DNA from: [Mycobacterium] crassicus
GTDB taxonomy: Bacteria > Actinomycetota > Actinomycetes > Mycobacteriales > Mycobacteriaceae
Direction of reading: 5' to 3'
Length of the DNA stretch: 64,000 nt
NCBI RefSeq assembly: GCF_020181615.1
Contig: NZ_CP084029.1
Span: 4,587,269 to 4,651,268 of the forward strand
A program made the position numbers and the translations under genes. This document shows, in pieces, positions 26,470-35,500 of the stretch. Numbering within the stretch: the first letter of the stretch is position 1; each line of letters begins with the position of its first letter. The notes under the pieces are model-generated. The model had not been told where the DNA came from. It saw only the letters and a program-made list of their open reading frames with translations, and did no database searches.

Positions 26470-29400
26470 TCAGTGGCTGGCGCCGTTGCTGCCGGCAGAG
26501 CCCGTCACACCACCGGGCTGGCCGACGCCGCCGGTGCCGCCAGCCTCGCCGGTGCCCGTTGCACCGTTGAATCCGCCGGTACCACCGCTACCGCCGACGC
26601 CGCCACTGCCGTCGCCGGCGACGGGGCCGCCGGCGCCACCGGTACCGCCGGCACCACCGGTACCCACGCTGCCGGTGACGGATGCGGGGTCAGACGGCGA
26701 TTGCAGTTGGACATTGCCCCAACCGCCCGCACCACCGGCACCGCCAGTCGCACCGCCCGCACCGTTGAGGCCACCGTCGCCGCCAGCGCCGCCGATTGCG
26801 GTGCTGCCCGAAATATCCTTTCCTGGGGTTGTCACTTGCATCCACGCGCGACCGCCCAGACCGCCGTCACCGCCGTTACCGTCGCCGCCGGCGCCCGCGG
26901 TCAAGGTGCCGCCCGTGACGCTCCCGTTAAAGGCGCTCATGTTGGCGGAACCGCCCTTACCGCCGGTGGCGCCGGCAACACCCGCATCACCGCCATTACC
27001 GCCGGTGGAGGTGCCGGAAGCTTCTGCGCCAGCACCGCCGGCCAGGATGCTGCCGCGGTCACCGGCGCCGCCGTGACCGCCGTGGGTGGCGTTACCACCG
27101 CTTCCTCCGGTGGCGATACCGTGTGCGGTCCCATCGGTCCCGCCACCTTCTGACCTGGCGCTTTGAATGATGCCGGTAGCACCGTTGCCCCCGATGCTGC
27201 CGGAATTTGTACCGTTACCGCCGCTGCCACCGGTGGCTGTGCCGTAGGAGAGGCCACCCTGACCGTTGGACTCGAGCTCACCGAACCAGCCCTTGCCGCC
27301 GGTACCACCGTCGATCCCGTTGCCGCCGTTGCCACCGATCGCATGCGCCTCGAGACCGGCGCCACCGATGGAGCCGCCGGAACTGTCGACGACCAGCCAG
27401 GCCGCGCCAGCGTCACCGCCGGTACCCGCGTTACCGGTACCTCCGACGCCGCCGTTTGCGGACGCCCCTGTGATGCTGCTGCCGGCGCCGTTGGCGCCGG
27501 CACCGGCGGCACCACCGAGGCCGCCTGTACCGCCATCGATGCCGGCACCACCGGCACCGCCCTTGATGGTGGAGTCGGTGACATGGGCACCGTTGGTGAC
27601 GACGACGGTAGCCGTACCGCCGCCGCCGCCCTTGCCGCCGTCGCTGTCACCGACGCCGCCGCTGCCGGCCGTCGCAGAGCTGCCGGCGATGGAGCTGCCG
27701 ATGCCGTCGGCAAGGACCTCACCGTTACCGCCGTTGGCCGTGTCGGTGCCATCACTTCCGGTTGCGGGGCTGTTGGTAATAGCGCCACCGTTAGTCGCGA
27801 TGACGAAGCCGTGGCCGCCGTCTCCACCGCTCCCGGCGTTGCCGCCGGTGGCGTCGCTGCCCGCGATCGAGCTACCGGCACCATCCGCGGTGATTGTGGC
27901 TACTCCACCTGCGCCGCCCGCGGTGCTGTTGCCCGCGGTGGCATCGCTACCGGAGACGGCGCCGTTGTCGGTGGCGCTCACGGTGGCATAGCCACCGAAG
28001 CCGCCCGCACCGCCGTCACCTGCAATTGCGGTGCTGTTGGAAATCGAGCCGTTGACCGCCTGCACTTCGGCGATACCACCGTTGAGGACGCCCGCTGTAC
28101 CGCCTATGGCGGTACTGCCGGTTACGTTGCCACCGCTAGTTGGATCGCCGAGTCCTGTAATTCCTGCCGTGCCAGCAAAGACGTACGCCTGACCGCCGAC
28201 AGCCCCGGTACCGCCATCAGTGGCGTCACCGCCGGCACCGGCTGTCGCGGTGTTCTCGGTGGCGATGCTGCCGTTCCCCCAAGCCACGACCCTGCCCTGA
28301 CCGCCGGTACCGCCATGGCCGCCGTTGCCCGCCGCGCCGCCGTCGCCGCCCGTGGCTGTGCCGTCGGCCTGACTATTCTGCCCGAACGCCTGGACATTGC
28401 CGATGGTGCCATCGCCACCCACGCTGGCGGATCCGGTGGCATCGCCGCCGTTGCCGCTGTGGCCCGTACCGCTGGCGTGGGCCCCGGTGTTCAGGGCCGC
28501 CACCTGACCGGCGCTGCCGTTGCCACCGGTACCGCCCGCGGCACCGTTACCACCATTGCCGCCAATGCCCGAACCGTCTGCTACCGCACCGCTTCCGCCG
28601 GCGACGACACTTCCGGTGCCACCCTTTCCGCCGTGGCTACCGGCACCGTCGGCATTGCCACCGTCGCCACCAGTCCCGGTCCCGCTGGCCGCCCCGTCAT
28701 TTCCGCCGATACCCGTTCGAACAAAACCACCTTGGATGTTGCCGCTGCCGCCGTCACCGCCGACGCTGCTGGCGCCATCCGCGTTGCCGCCGTGGCCGCC
28801 TGCGGCGTCGCCCGTGGCGGTGCCACCGGTACCGCCTTGCAGGCCCGCGCTGATCTCGGAGTAGCCACCCGCGCCACCGTGTCCACCGTTGACGCCCGCA
28901 CCGCCGTCACCGCCGCCTGCGGTGGCGTCGATGACGGTGCCGCCCTGGCCCGCGCCGACAAGGGCGTCGCCGCCTTGGCCGCCGACGCCGCCGTGCGCGT
29001 CGCCCGCGCCGGCGTTACCGCCGGTAGCCGAGCCGTTGGTGATGGTGCTGCCTGTCCCGACGTTGGCTGTGACGTTGGCTGCGCCGCCATTGGCGCCGGT
29101 GGTGCTCGCGCCCGCGGCGCCGCCGTCACCGCCGGTGCTGGACGCCCCGGTGATGGTGTTTCCAGCACCCGCAGTGATGTAGCCGATATTTCCGCCACCA
29201 CCAACGGCGCCGTTCCCGGTACCGGCCCCACCATCGCCGCCCTGGGCCGTACCGTCGGCCTTCGCGTCCGCACCGAATGCATTGACCTGACCACTCAGAG
29301 CGTTGCCGCCAGTACCGCCGGCCAGCCCCTTACCGCCGTCACCACCGGTCGCGGTGCCGGAAGCCTCCGAGCCCACACCACCGGACAAGATGCTGCCGTA

Positions 29401-31980
29401 GCTGCCCTTACCGCCGGTGCCTCCGCCGGTCGCGTTCCCGCCGTTTCCGCCCTGCGCGGTGCCGTGCGAGGTGCCGCCTACGCTTCCGCCTTCGGCACGA
29501 GCACTCTGAATGTTGCCGTTGCCGCCATGACCGCCCGTGCTGCCGGAACCGTCGGCGGTACCACCGTTACCGCCGGTGGCGGTGCCGTACGAAGTGCCGC
29601 CATTGCCACCGTCATTGGCGTTGCCGGTCTCCAGCTCACCGAAGCCGGCCGAACCGCCATGACCGCCATTGGTGGCGTCACCGCCGATACCGCCCTGGGC
29701 CACCGCTGAATTGCCGCCACCGCCGATGATGCCGCCGGCATGGTCGACCACCAAGTAGCCACCACCACCGTCACCACCGATGCTGCCCGCACCGTCGCCG
29801 CTACCACCCGCACCGCCGTTCGCGGTTCCGGTGATGGTGCTGCCGGCGCCGGTGGCGGCGGCGACCGCCTCACCGCCGACACCACCGGTGCCACCGTTGC
29901 TGCCGACACCACCATCGCCACCGGTGACGTCGGTGTTCTCGACGCTGGCACCGCCTATGGCAAAGATCGCCCCGCGCGCACCGTCACCTCCGGTGCTGCC
30001 GTTGATCCCGCCGTCGCCGCCGTTACCGCCGGTCGCCGTTCCGCCGGCCGTGCTGCCGACGCCATTAGCTGCGATGTAACCGGTACCACCGGTACCACCG
30101 TCGCCGCCGGCCGCGGTGACACTGCCGTGGCCACCCACACCACCGTTACCGCCGGTTGCCGTACCGCCCGCGGTAGCACCGAGACCCGAAGCGGTCACAG
30201 TGGCGCCGCCGCCGCCACCACCACCGCCACCACCGTGGCCAGGACCGGTCGCGTCGCTCGCCGCGCCGGCACCGCCGGCACCTCCAGAGCCACCGGTCGC
30301 AGTGCCGGTCGCATTAGTGCCCACCGAGCCGTAGCCGGCACCACCGGCACCACCGTCACCGCCGGCGCCATCTGCCTCACTACCGGTGCCGAGCCCACCG
30401 GTGCCACCGGTACCACCGGTGCCGCCCGCCTGGGCGATGGTCAGCGGTCCGACCGAGATCAGGCCGCCGCCGTCGCCACCCTTGCCGCCTTGGCCACCTT
30501 GGCCCGCCCCCGCGGTTCCGGCTGCACCGGCGGCGCCTGTGCCACTACCACTACCGTTCGCACCACCGAGGCCACCAGACCCGGCCGTACCGCCACCACC
30601 GCCGGTACCACCGTTGCCACCGTCGCCGGCGGTCGCGCTGATCAAGCCGCCGGCACCGTCACCACCGGTACCACCGGTGCCACCAGTGGCGTCACCACCA
30701 TCGCCACCCTTACCACCGAGACCGGCCGTGGCAATGGTCCCGTTTGTCGAGGCCCCGGCTGCACCACCGGCACCACCCTTGCCGCCGTCGCCCGCGACAC
30801 CACCCGTGCCACCGGTACCACCGGCCGTCCCGTCGTCATTACTGCCGGCCGTCGCATCGGTGCCCGCCTTGCCGGTCGCGCCGATGGCGTCACCACCAGT
30901 ACCGCCGACACCACCTTCGCCACCGTTACCACCGGCAGCTCCCGTGCCCGCGGCACCCGCACTGGCGAACCAGCCGCCCGTGCCACCCGCACCGGCCTTG
31001 CCGGCGTCACCGCCGGCACCACCCGCACCACCGGTATGACCATCGGTGGCGGCAGTGTTCCCCGTGGCGTCGTCACCCGCGACCCCGGCACCACCGGCAC
31101 CACCTTGGCCACCGGCACCGGCGTTACCACCCTTACCGCCGGCACCGAAGAAGGTCGAGCCCTTACCACCAGCGCCGCCATTGCCACCAGCGCCACCGTC
31201 GGCGCCGGCCGCACCGGCCACAGTCGCCGCGGCAGCCGCCGCGCCGGCACCACCATCACCACCGTTACCGGCCGTGCTGAAGAACCCCCACGTCGACGCG
31301 TCACCACCAGCACCACCGGCGCCACCAGCGTCGCCGCCATTACCACCATTGCCACCGTGGCTGAACCAGGAGAACGGGCCGGCAGCACCACCATCGCCAC
31401 CAGCACCGGTGCCGAAGCCATCACCACCAGCACCACCATCGCCACCGAACAGACCAGCCTGACCACCATTACCACCAGCGAGGTTGCCGGTCGTCTCATC
31501 CCAACCATCACCACCGGAACCGAAGATCCAGCCACCAGCACCACCGTTGGGGTTGGTGGCGGTACCGTCCGCGCCATTGCCGAACGGCATCAGCCAGTTG
31601 ATGGCGCCCCAGTTGAAGGCCGCCGCCGACCCCGGCAGGCTGGCGTCAGCCGCGCCGCTCCAGGCGTTCAGGTCCAGATCCGCCAGCACCGCATCCCAGG
31701 TGGACTGCGCCCCCAGACCGTCGAAGGCAGCCGTCCAACTGGCCGGGTCCAGGACCACCTGCCAGGCGTCCTGATCAGCGAAGTTAACGCCTAAGCCGTT
31801 GACAGCATCACCAAGTCCCTGACCGAGCAGATCGACGAGAACATCGTCGAAATCGGCGCGCGCCGGGGCAGCCGCCAACGGGGCCATCCCGAAGGCGAGG
31901 AACGCCCCGACGGCTGTACCAGCACCGATCACCCGGCTGTTGCGACGACCCTTGGAACCTGTATGACGGTGACGAGCCAT
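26470..31980 (-). CDS. PGRS-family exported protein, class A (1836 aa)
   Basis: Start ATG at 31980 (MARHRHTGSKGRR), with AAGGGGAG upstream. The leader has the core [13 protein letters not shown] and the cleavage site ARA (residues 40-42). The N-terminal domain ([51 protein letters not shown]) is paralogous to that of the 4357-residue gene upstream. Its entry GNGADG..GGAGGWIFG resembles the start of the PGRS part in classical PE_PGRS proteins. Gly-rich repeats end in ten glycines at residues 583-592 (bases 30205-30234). The remaining about 1240 residues are ITNSxATGG-type repeats with three cycles of the ordered modules (YLVVD, GELE(T/S), [22 protein letters not shown]), beginning near 29760, 28860 and 27390. 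Function unknown. A copy of the same promoter as the next gene precedes it. Confidence 0.9.
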   Translation of the reverse strand: MARHRHTGSKGRRNSRVIGAGTAVGAFLAFGMAPLAAAPARADFDDVLVDLLGQGLGDAVNGLGVNFADQDAWQVVLDPASWTAAFDGLGAQSTWDAVLADLDLNAWSGAADASLPGSAAAFNWGAINWLMPFGNGADGTATNPNGGAGGWIFGSGGDGWDETTGNLAGGNGGQAGLFGGDGGAGGDGFGTGAGGDGGAAGPFSWFSHGGNGGNGGDAGGAGGAGGDASTWGFFSTAGNGGDGGAGAAAAAATVAGAAGADGGAGGNGGAGGKGSTFFGAGGKGGNAGAGGQGGAGGAGVAGDDATGNTAATDGHTGGAGGAGGDAGKAGAGGTGGWFASAGAAGTGAAGGNGGEGGVGGTGGDAIGATGKAGTDATAGSNDDGTAGGTGGTGGVAGDGGKGGAGGAAGASTNGTIATAGLGGKGGDGGDATGGTGGTGGDGAGGLISATAGDGGNGGTGGGGGTAGSGGLGGANGSGSGTGAAGAAGTAGAGQGGQGGKGGDGGGLISVGPLTIAQAGGTGGTGGTGGLGTGSEADGAGGDGGAGGAGYGSVGTNATGTATGGSGGAGGAGAASDATGPGHGGGGGGGGGGATVTASGLGATAGGTATGGNGGVGGHGSVTAAGGDGGTGGTGYIAANGVGSTAGGTATGGNGGDGGINGSTGGDGARGAIFAIGGASVENTDVTGGDGGVGSNGGTGGVGGEAVAAATGAGSTITGTANGGAGGSGDGAGSIGGDGGGGYLVVDHAGGIIGGGGNSAVAQGGIGGDATNGGHGGSAGFGELETGNANDGGNGGTSYGTATGGNGGTADGSGSTGGHGGNGNIQSARAEGGSVGGTSHGTAQGGNGGNATGGGTGGKGSYGSILSGGVGSEASGTATGGDGGKGLAGGTGGNALSGQVNAFGADAKADGTAQGGDGGAGTGNGAVGGGGNIGYITAGAGNTITGASSTGGDGGAAGASTTGANGGAANVTANVGTGSTITNGSATGGNAGAGDAHGGVGGQGGDALVGAGQGGTVIDATAGGGDGGAGVNGGHGGAGGYSEISAGLQGGTGGTATGDAAGGHGGNADGASSVGGDGGSGNIQGGFVRTGIGGNDGAASGTGTGGDGGNADGAGSHGGKGGTGSVVAGGSGAVADGSGIGGNGGNGAAGGTGGNGSAGQVAALNTGAHASGTGHSGNGGDATGSASVGGDGTIGNVQAFGQNSQADGTATGGDGGAAGNGGHGGTGGQGRVVAWGNGSIATENTATAGAGGDATDGGTGAVGGQAYVFAGTAGITGLGDPTSGGNVTGSTAIGGTAGVLNGGIAEVQAVNGSISNSTAIAGDGGAGGFGGYATVSATDNGAVSGSDATAGNSTAGGAGGVATITADGAGSSIAGSDATGGNAGSGGDGGHGFVIATNGGAITNSPATGSDGTDTANGGNGEVLADGIGSSIAGSSATAGSGGVGDSDGGKGGGGGTATVVVTNGAHVTDSTIKGGAGGAGIDGGTGGLGGAAGAGANGAGSSITGASANGGVGGTGNAGTGGDAGAAWLVVDSSGGSIGGAGLEAHAIGGNGGNGIDGGTGGKGWFGELESNGQGGLSYGTATGGSGGNGTNSGSIGGNGATGIIQSARSEGGGTDGTAHGIATGGSGGNATHGGHGGAGDRGSILAGGAGAEASGTSTGGNGGDAGVAGATGGKGGSANMSAFNGSVTGGTLTAGAGGDGNGGDGGLGGRAWMQVTTPGKDISGSTAIGGAGGDGGLNGAGGATGGAGGAGGWGNVQLQSPSDPASVTGSVGTGGAGGTGGAGGPVAGDGSGGVGGSGGTGGFNGATGTGEAGGTGGVGQPGGVTGSAGSNGASH

Positions 31981-32037
31981 GGCGTTCTCCCCTTAGTAGA
32001 TACGTAACAGATCCATAACAGATCCTGTTGAAGGCGT

Positions 32038-32065
32038 AGGTTAACAGGAATTCTCAACCCGTCAA
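32038..32065 (-). promoter_or_regulatory. Putative SigA-type promoter of the 1836-aa PGRS gene
   Basis: On the minus strand TTGACG (complement of 32060-32065) is followed after 16 bp by TAACCT (complement of 32038-32043), about 57 bp before the start codon. The same two boxes with the same spacing, embedded in a longer conserved block, precede the 4357-aa paralogue, which supports the call. Confidence 0.6.
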
Positions 32066-32228
32066 CCCCCGTCCACTAACCCGGATTACGCCTCCATAAC
32101 CTGCCATGACCTGCAAAAATAAGCTCGACATCTTGCAACAAGACCACTTTTTGCCTGTTTTTTCTCAGCAAAAAAAGTTGAGCGTAGGCACCCCGAAACG
32201 GGCGCCCGCGTTGGTCAGATGAGTGCGG

Positions 32229-32460
32229 CTAACCGGCGTTGGGACCGGATCCATTCAGGCCGCTACCGCGGTGACCGGCGCCCCCGCCGAGACCTACATG
32301 CCCGACGTCGCCACCGGTTACGACCGACACTGCCGATTCCGGATATTCGGGAGTCGTTCCAGCCGCCATTACCCTCGCCGTAGTTAATGACTGGACCGCC
32401 GAGCAACCCGGTCCGCCTGCTGGCCGTCGCACTGCGAGCTGCCACCGTTCCCGCCGGCCA
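32229..32460 (-). pseudogene. Relic of a class B PGRS gene, 3' end with frameshifts
   Basis: Three successive minus-strand frames give parts of a PGRS tail: AGGNGGSS near 32460, then GPVINYGEGNGGWNDS after a frame change, then after another change a run ending GSGLNGSGPNAG and a stop at 32229. The last part matches the C-terminus of the class B protein at 45858-52127, which ends [10 protein letters not shown]. At least two indels are needed to join them. There is no leader or start. It lies beyond the terminator of the 4357-aa gene, so it is probably a leftover from a deleted or displaced class B gene. Confidence 0.6.
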
Positions 32461-32489
32461 GTGGGTGAGGGCCGACCCGAACGCCACCA

Positions 32490-32513
32490 CGGCCCGGTCT
32501 TTCGACCGGGCCG
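32490..32513 (-). terminator. 10-bp hairpin terminator of the 4357-aa PGRS gene
   Basis: 32490-32499 pairs perfectly with 32504-32513 around TTTC, 22 bp beyond the stop at 32536. There is no U-tract on the minus strand. The stem shares GGCCCGGTC with the terminator of the neighbouring paralogue. Confidence 0.65.
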
Positions 32514-32535
32514 GGTGTTCTCGAGGGGGTACGGG

Positions 32536-35500
32536 TTACGGCTTGTCGGCGCCGTTGGTGCCAGTCCAGACCACGCCGTCGGAACTGGCCCCGTCGCGAT
32601 TGATGGTTTCGGCGAAGCCACCGGTACCGCCGGTGTTACCCGCGCCGGTGCCGGTGCCGCCGTTGCCAGCGGTCAGATGCCCATTGGTGTAGGAGCCCGC
32701 AGAGCCGGGGTTAGTCGGACCACCAGGGCCTGTCGCACCCACATGGACGTAGCCGGCCGCGCCACCCTGACCGCCGTCGATACCCTTGCCGCCGGTGCCG
32801 CCGACCACGGTGTTGCCGGTGGCGATGGCACCTGTACCCAGCGCGGTGATCTGCGTCGACGCCCCGGCGACGACGCCGCCGCCCTTGCCGCCGTTGATGC
32901 CCTCGCCGCCGGTAGCGCCGATCGCCGAACCGCTTGCCTCAGCACCGACACCGTCGGCAATGATGCTGGCCTTGCCACCGTTGCCACCCGTACCGCCACC
33001 GAGCACACCGGCGCTGGCCCGTCCGCCGTCACCGCCGACGACCGTGCCGTGCGCGGTCCCGCCGTTGCCGCCGGCATGGCCGCTGGCACTGTAAATGACG
33101 CCGCTTTGGCCGTTGCCGCCGACACTGTTTGAGCCGTCGGCATCACCGCCGCTACCACCGGTAGCCGTGCCGTACGAGAGACCGCCCTGGCCTCCGGACT
33201 CCAGCTCACCCCAGCTGCCGTTACCGCCCTTGCCGCCGTCGGTGCCGGTGCCGCCGTTGCCGCCGATCGCGGTCGCGTCGTTTCCGCCGCCGCCGATGGT
33301 GCCGCCGGCGTTGTCGACGACCAGGTACCCCGCACCACCGGCGCCACCGGTACCGGCATTGCCGACACCGCCGGTTCCGCCCTGTGCGGTACCGGCGATG
33401 GTGCTACCGGTGCCGTTGGCATTGGCGACAGCCTCACCGCCGACGCCACCCTGGCCGCCGTCCGTGCCGGCACCGCCGGTGCCGCCCGTGACAGCGGTGC
33501 CGGTGACGCTGGCGCCGTTGGTCGCGATGATGCCACCGGCTCCACCAGCACCACCGACACCGTCACCACCGGTGACGGAGCTATTGGTGACGCTGCTGGT
33601 GTCCTTGACGGTCACCGTGGCGCTGCCGCCGGCCCCAGTGACACCACCATTGCCGCCATCGACCTCGGTGCCCGACACCTGACCGCCGGTGACGGTCATG
33701 GTGGCCGTACCGCCGACTCCGGTGCCCGTGCCGGCATTACCACCGGTGAGGTGGGAGTCGGTGACGCTGCCGCCGCCGGTGACCGTCATGCTGCCCGAAC
33801 CGCCGAGCGTTGTGTCGGTGCTCTGCCCCGCGGTCACAGAACTGCTGTCGACGTGGCCGCCGTCGGTCGTGATCCGTGCGCCCGGACCCTGCTTGTCGCC
33901 GGCGCTGTTGCCACCGACGACTTGACTGTTGGTGATGGTGTCGCCCTCGCCCTTGGCGACCATGACGGTGTCGGAAGCCGCCTTGCCGTTGGCGCCGGCA
34001 TAGCCCGCGCCACCGTCGCCGCCGGTGGCGGTGCCGCCCGAGATGACCGAATCCTTACCCAGGGCCTGGATGTAGGTGTAGCCACCCTGACCACCCGTGG
34101 CCCCGGAGCCGGTGCCGTCACCACCGCTACCGGCGGTAGCGATGCCATCGGCCTTGGCGCCCTCATTCAGAGCCGCGACCTGGCCGCTGAAGCCGTTACC
34201 GCCCTTGCCGCCGACGTATCCGTTGCCACCGTCACCGCCGTGGCCAGCGCCGCTGGCCTCGGCACCAACTCCACCAGCGACGACACTGCCGCCACCGCCG
34301 TTGCCGCCGGTTCCGCCGCCGCTCGCGTTGCCACCGTTACCACCGCTACCGCCGGTAGCCGTGCCATGAGCGGTCCCGCCAGGGCCGCCCAGAACGCCGG
34401 AGGCGTAAGCCCCTTCGATGTTGGCGCTGCCGCCGTTGCCGCCCTTACCGCCAGCGCCGGTACCCACGCCGCCGTTACCGGCGGTGGCCTGACCGTAGGC
34501 GGTCCCGTCCTGACCGGCGGTGACCTGAGCGAAGCTTCCCTTACCGCCGGTACCGCCGGCGTCACCCTCACCACCGTCGCCGCCGCGGGCGATGGTGGGG
34601 GTGCTGTTGTCACCCACCTGGCCGCCGTTGGTGACGAAGGTGTAGCCGGCACCACCGTCGCCGCCGTGCCCGCCGGCCGTGCCCTCACCACCGGCGCCGC
34701 CGATGGCCTGCACCTTGCTCGGGTCACCGACAACACCGATCGTGCCGTCCGACGCCCGGACAAGCGCCAAACCGCCGTTTCCGCCGGTCCCGCCGCTGCC
34801 GTCCGCGGCACCACCGATGCCGCCGGTGGCGTTACCGGAGGTGTGCTCGTTAGTCCCGACGATCAGGCCGCCGTCGGTGATACCGGCATCGACGCTGGCC
34901 GCGCCACCGGCACCACCTTTGCCGCTGTTCACACCGACACCGCCATCACCGGCGTGGGCCGTGCCCTCAGTGATGGTCTGGGGCCCGTAAGCCCCGACGC
35001 TCGCCGCGCCGCCGGCACCACCGATGCCGCCGGTGCTGCCCGCGCCGCCATCGCCACCGATTGCATGACCATCGGTGACCGCGCCACCAGCCTTGGCGGT
35101 GACGGTGGCGCTACCGGCGATGCCGCCGATACCGCCGTTGGCGTCACCGGCGCCAGCCATGCCGGCCTCGGCGGAGCTCCCGCTGATGCTGCTGCCGGTG
35201 CCGTCGGCCGTGACAGTGGCCGCACCACCGTTCGCGGTGTCGGTACTAGATGTAGCCGTCGCGGAGCTACCGGAGATCGACCCGCCGTTGATGGCCTGCA
35301 ACAGGGCGTTCCCGCCAGCGTGCCCTGCGGCGCCGTTGCCGCCGGTGACACTGCTGTCGGTGATGACGTCATTGCCGGTGCCGATCTGCCCGGGGTTCGG
35401 GCCGCCCGCGAAGATCTGGGCGCGCCCGCCCGCACCGCCATTGACCCCGTTGCCGCTGTCGCCGCCCTTACCGGCGGTCGCGGAGCCGTTGGTGATCGTG

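Larger units (their letters stand above)
31981..32535. other. 555-bp intergenic region: promoter, PGRS relic and terminator
   Basis: From left to right: leader and promoter of the 1836-aa gene (to about 32090), an AT-rich stretch with T- and A-runs (32100-32190), a frameshifted PGRS tail (32229-32460) and the terminator of the 4357-aa gene (32490-32513). No intact gene. Confidence 0.65.
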
